Shown here: one piece after another, positions 62,517-64,000 of the stretch | Layout: each line of letters opens with the position of its first letter | Position numbering within the stretch: the stretch's first letter is position 1 | Assembly (NCBI GenBank): GCA_964549105.1 | Contig: CAZJTZ010000009.1 | Coordinates: forward strand, 1 to 64,000 | Direction: 5' to 3' | From: Hydrogenedens sp964549105 | Lineage (GTDB): Bacteria > Hydrogenedentota > Hydrogenedentia > Hydrogenedentales > Hydrogenedentaceae | DNA: 64,000 nucleotides | Notes under the pieces: generated by a model | Told to the model about the DNA's origin: nothing | The model's database searches: none | The model's input: the letters and a program-made list of their open reading frames with translations, nothing else | Position numbers and translations under genes: made by a program

Positions 62517-62969
62517 TTATTTAAATAATTCTACCCCTTCTGGATACTTTTCAAGTAGCCGGGTAAAATATAGTTCGGCAGATTCATAATCTCTGTGTGC
62601 TTTCTGGAGTTCAACGGGTGTTGCTGCACGAGTAAGTGATTTTTCGTTAACCTCATGAAAATTCAATCTGGCAATCATAGCGTTCTGGTAGGCAATGATT
62701 AGTTCTAATTCTTTCAAAAGTTTTTCTTCTGCTGGAAGGGCTTCCTTATTATTTTCATTCTCCTCTTTTTCACCTTCGGCTTCAGAAACTTTAACACAAT
62801 TTTTAACAATAGCACTGAGTTTAGATACATTATTAGACGCTTTTTTTGCAATAACGGTCCCTGAAATTTCTGGTGTATTCTTTCCCTCATATAGCAGATT
62901 GGGTTTTATCCCTGTAATCACCAGAATAACAGCAATAGAAACAACAATGAAAACAAGAAAGTATCGCAT
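62517..62969 (-). CDS. Unknown small membrane-anchored protein
   Basis: A 150-residue protein with one N-terminal transmembrane helix (about 3-21, YFLVFIVVSIAVILVITG) and a polar remainder. An acidic stretch EAEGEKEENENNKEA lies near 63-77, and a helical C-terminal half (about 80-148) contains HRDYESAELYFTRLLEKYP, which resembles a single TPR-like helix pair. No family was recognised. It lies 12 bases downstream of pepA and 43 bases upstream of mtaB on the same strand, so it belongs to that transcript. Confidence 0.65.
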   Translation of the reverse strand: MRYFLVFIVVSIAVILVITGIKPNLLYEGKNTPEISGTVIAKKASNNVSKLSAIVKNCVKVSEAEGEKEENENNKEALPAEEKLLKELELIIAYQNAMIARLNFHEVNEKSLTRAATPVELQKAHRDYESAELYFTRLLEKYPEGVELFK

Positions 62970-62981
62970 ACTTCGCCTCTA

Positions 62982-64000
62982 CTATTCCTTTCCTTGTTTA
63001 TGTTTTAATAGCCAGCAAGTTAATAGTCGGACACCAAATCCTGTGGGATACTTGCTATCCCAGTAAGGGATATGCTTAACACCCCATGCAGTTCCCGCAA
63101 TATCAATATGTGCCCAGGGGGTAGAATTCTCAACAAATTGTTTCAGAAAAACTGCACCGATAATGGTAGAAGCCTCTGACCGCGGACCGATATTGGCTAT
63201 ATCCGCAAAATCCGATTGAATGAGTTTATCATAATCTTCCCAAAGAGGAAAGGTCCAGAGCCGTTCCCCTGTTCGTTCTCCTGCCTGAGTGAGTTCCTGT
63301 ATAAGTTCTTCATCGTTGCTTAGAAGACCCGCAGAAAAATGTCCTAATGCTATGATACAACCACCTGTAAGGGTAGCAATATCTACAATTTTCTGTGGTG
63401 AATAGTTCTTCTGTGCGTAGGAGATGGCATCGGCAAGTATCAATCTACCTTCGGCATCAGTATTTAGCACCTCTACAGTTTTACCGCTGTATGTTTTGAT
63501 AATGTCACCGGGAAGAAGTGCAGAGCCACCGGGCATATTTTCCACCAGTGGGATAATGCCGACCACAGAGACATCGGATTTCAATTCGTTAAGTGCATAA
63601 ATTGTCCCCAACACAACAGCGGCACCGGACATATCGTAACGCATCTCGTGCATATCTTCGCGAGGTTTCAGGCAGATACCCCCTGTGTCAAAGGTTACCC
63701 CTTTACCGATAATAGCCAGAGGTTTCTCAGGATTCGGTTGAGGTTGATATTCAAGGACAAGTAGTAGAGGCTCATTTTTAGAGCCTTTGCCCACTGAAAG
63801 GATACAGTTTAATCCTTCCTTTTCCATTTCAATTTTATTTAACAATCGCACTTTGATTTGTGTGTCCTTGCATATATTTCTGGCTATGTCCGCAAAGGAT
63901 TGGGGCGTTAACTCATTCGCAGGAGAACATGTCAATGAACGAGCCATTGTTACCGCATTGCAAATAAGAACTGCCTGACTGCATTGATTATGCAAGGCAG
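62982..64000 (-). CDS. pepA: Leucyl aminopeptidase (M17 family), 5' end cut by window edge
   Basis: The C-terminal part (about 337 residues) of a cytosolic aminopeptidase that removes N-terminal residues with two metal ions. VIGKGVTFDTGGICLKP (in this copy IIGKGVTFDTGGICLKP) supplies the catalytic lysine and aspartate, MRYDMSGAA the next metal ligand, and NTDAEGRLILADAISYA the signature motif with the second catalytic acid. DIANIGPRSEASTIIGAVFLKQF and WAHIDIAGTAW follow. The visible ATG at 63995 falls at ARSLTCSPANELTP, which normally lies about 150 residues into the protein, so the real start is beyond the window. Intact as far as seen. Confidence 0.95.
   Translation of the reverse strand, partial: ALHNQCSQAVLICNAVTMARSLTCSPANELTPQSFADIARNICKDTQIKVRLLNKIEMEKEGLNCILSVGKGSKNEPLLLVLEYQPQPNPEKPLAIIGKGVTFDTGGICLKPREDMHEMRYDMSGAAVVLGTIYALNELKSDVSVVGIIPLVENMPGGSALLPGDIIKTYSGKTVEVLNTDAEGRLILADAISYAQKNYSPQKIVDIATLTGGCIIALGHFSAGLLSNDEELIQELTQAGERTGERLWTFPLWEDYDKLIQSDFADIANIGPRSEASTIIGAVFLKQFVENSTPWAHIDIAGTAWGVKHIPYWDSKYPTGFGVRLLTCWLLKHKQGKE

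Noticed and set aside
1..64000. tRNA or rRNA genes, CRISPR arrays, transposases, prophage or defence genes
   Set aside because: Searched by eye on both strands; no clover-leaf T-arm with flanking stems, regular spaced repeats or recognisable mobile-element or defence proteins were found.

Overview
The window comes from an uncultured-looking, moderately AT-rich, diderm, flagellated bacterium. Genes for both flagellar L- and P-rings (flgH, flgI) require an outer membrane and peptidoglycan. A SurA-type chaperone, LL-diaminopimelate aminotransferase, long rpoB and rpoC, secreted glycan-active enzymes and a secreted protease with a dockerin tail fit a saprophytic, planctomycete-adjacent or candidate-phylum lineage such as Hydrogenedentota-like bacteria. 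That placement is inference from gene content, not a phylogenetic result. No rRNA, tRNA, CRISPR array, insertion sequence or phage gene was recognised.

Layout. (1) 1-4.7 kb, plus strand: a class II aldolase, a zinc-dependent medium-chain dehydrogenase and a sorbitol-6-phosphate dehydrogenase-like SDR form a tight polyol or sugar-phosphate catabolic operon, followed by an exported neutral-ceramidase-like hydrolase. (2) 4.7-15 kb, plus strand: a GT39-like membrane glycosyltransferase, a GH28 polygalacturonase-like enzyme, an unknown polytopic membrane protein and a 1539-residue exported GH38-like protein whose metal-binding residues seem to be lost. (3) 15-20.2 kb: a repeat-rich spacer, a secreted trypsin-like protease with dockerin repeats, a broken or frameshifted small reading frame, a DedA-family protein, surE and about 1 kb of AT-rich non-coding DNA. 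(4) 20.2-28.5 kb, mostly plus: an inositol-monophosphatase-like protein with AT-hooks, dapL with its own promoter and terminator, a PTS IIA-like regulator, a 2Fe-2S ferredoxin, then a NfeD - unknown - NfeD - FloA - unknown membrane-microdomain operon.

(5) 28.5-37.1 kb, minus: two tandem CNNM/CBS (hemolysin C-like) proteins, ybeY, a 7TM-HD phosphodiesterase (pgpH-like), phoH, an FtsB/DivIC-like protein and eno. (6) 37.2-42 kb, minus: an unknown membrane protein, two unknown exported proteins with their own promoter and terminator, and a SurA-like peptidyl-prolyl isomerase. (7) 42-50.6 kb, minus: rpoB-rpoC as a free-standing unit with an extended -10 promoter and a clear intrinsic terminator, followed by an unannotated 59-codon frame. 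(8) 50.7-59.2 kb, minus: rsmI, a glucuronokinase-like GHMP kinase, and a flagellar operon flgF-G-A-H-I-J - EF-hand protein - flgN - flgL. In it flgK is absent from its usual place and an EF-hand protein sits where flgM is often found. (9) 59.2-64 kb: engB (plus) with a near-consensus promoter, then larE, mtaB, a small unknown protein and a pepA gene cut by the window edge (all minus).

Most of the window is housekeeping. The parts most worth a second look are the NfeD/FloA operon with its two unknown members, the flagellar operon with a calcium-binding insert and no flgK, the GH38-like apparent pseudoenzyme coupled to an unknown membrane protein, the AT-hook phosphatase, the pair of unknown exported proteins, and the small frames at 17.5 kb and 42.1 kb. 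All boundaries, residue positions and promoter matches were read by eye. Family names rest on recognised motifs, not on database searches.
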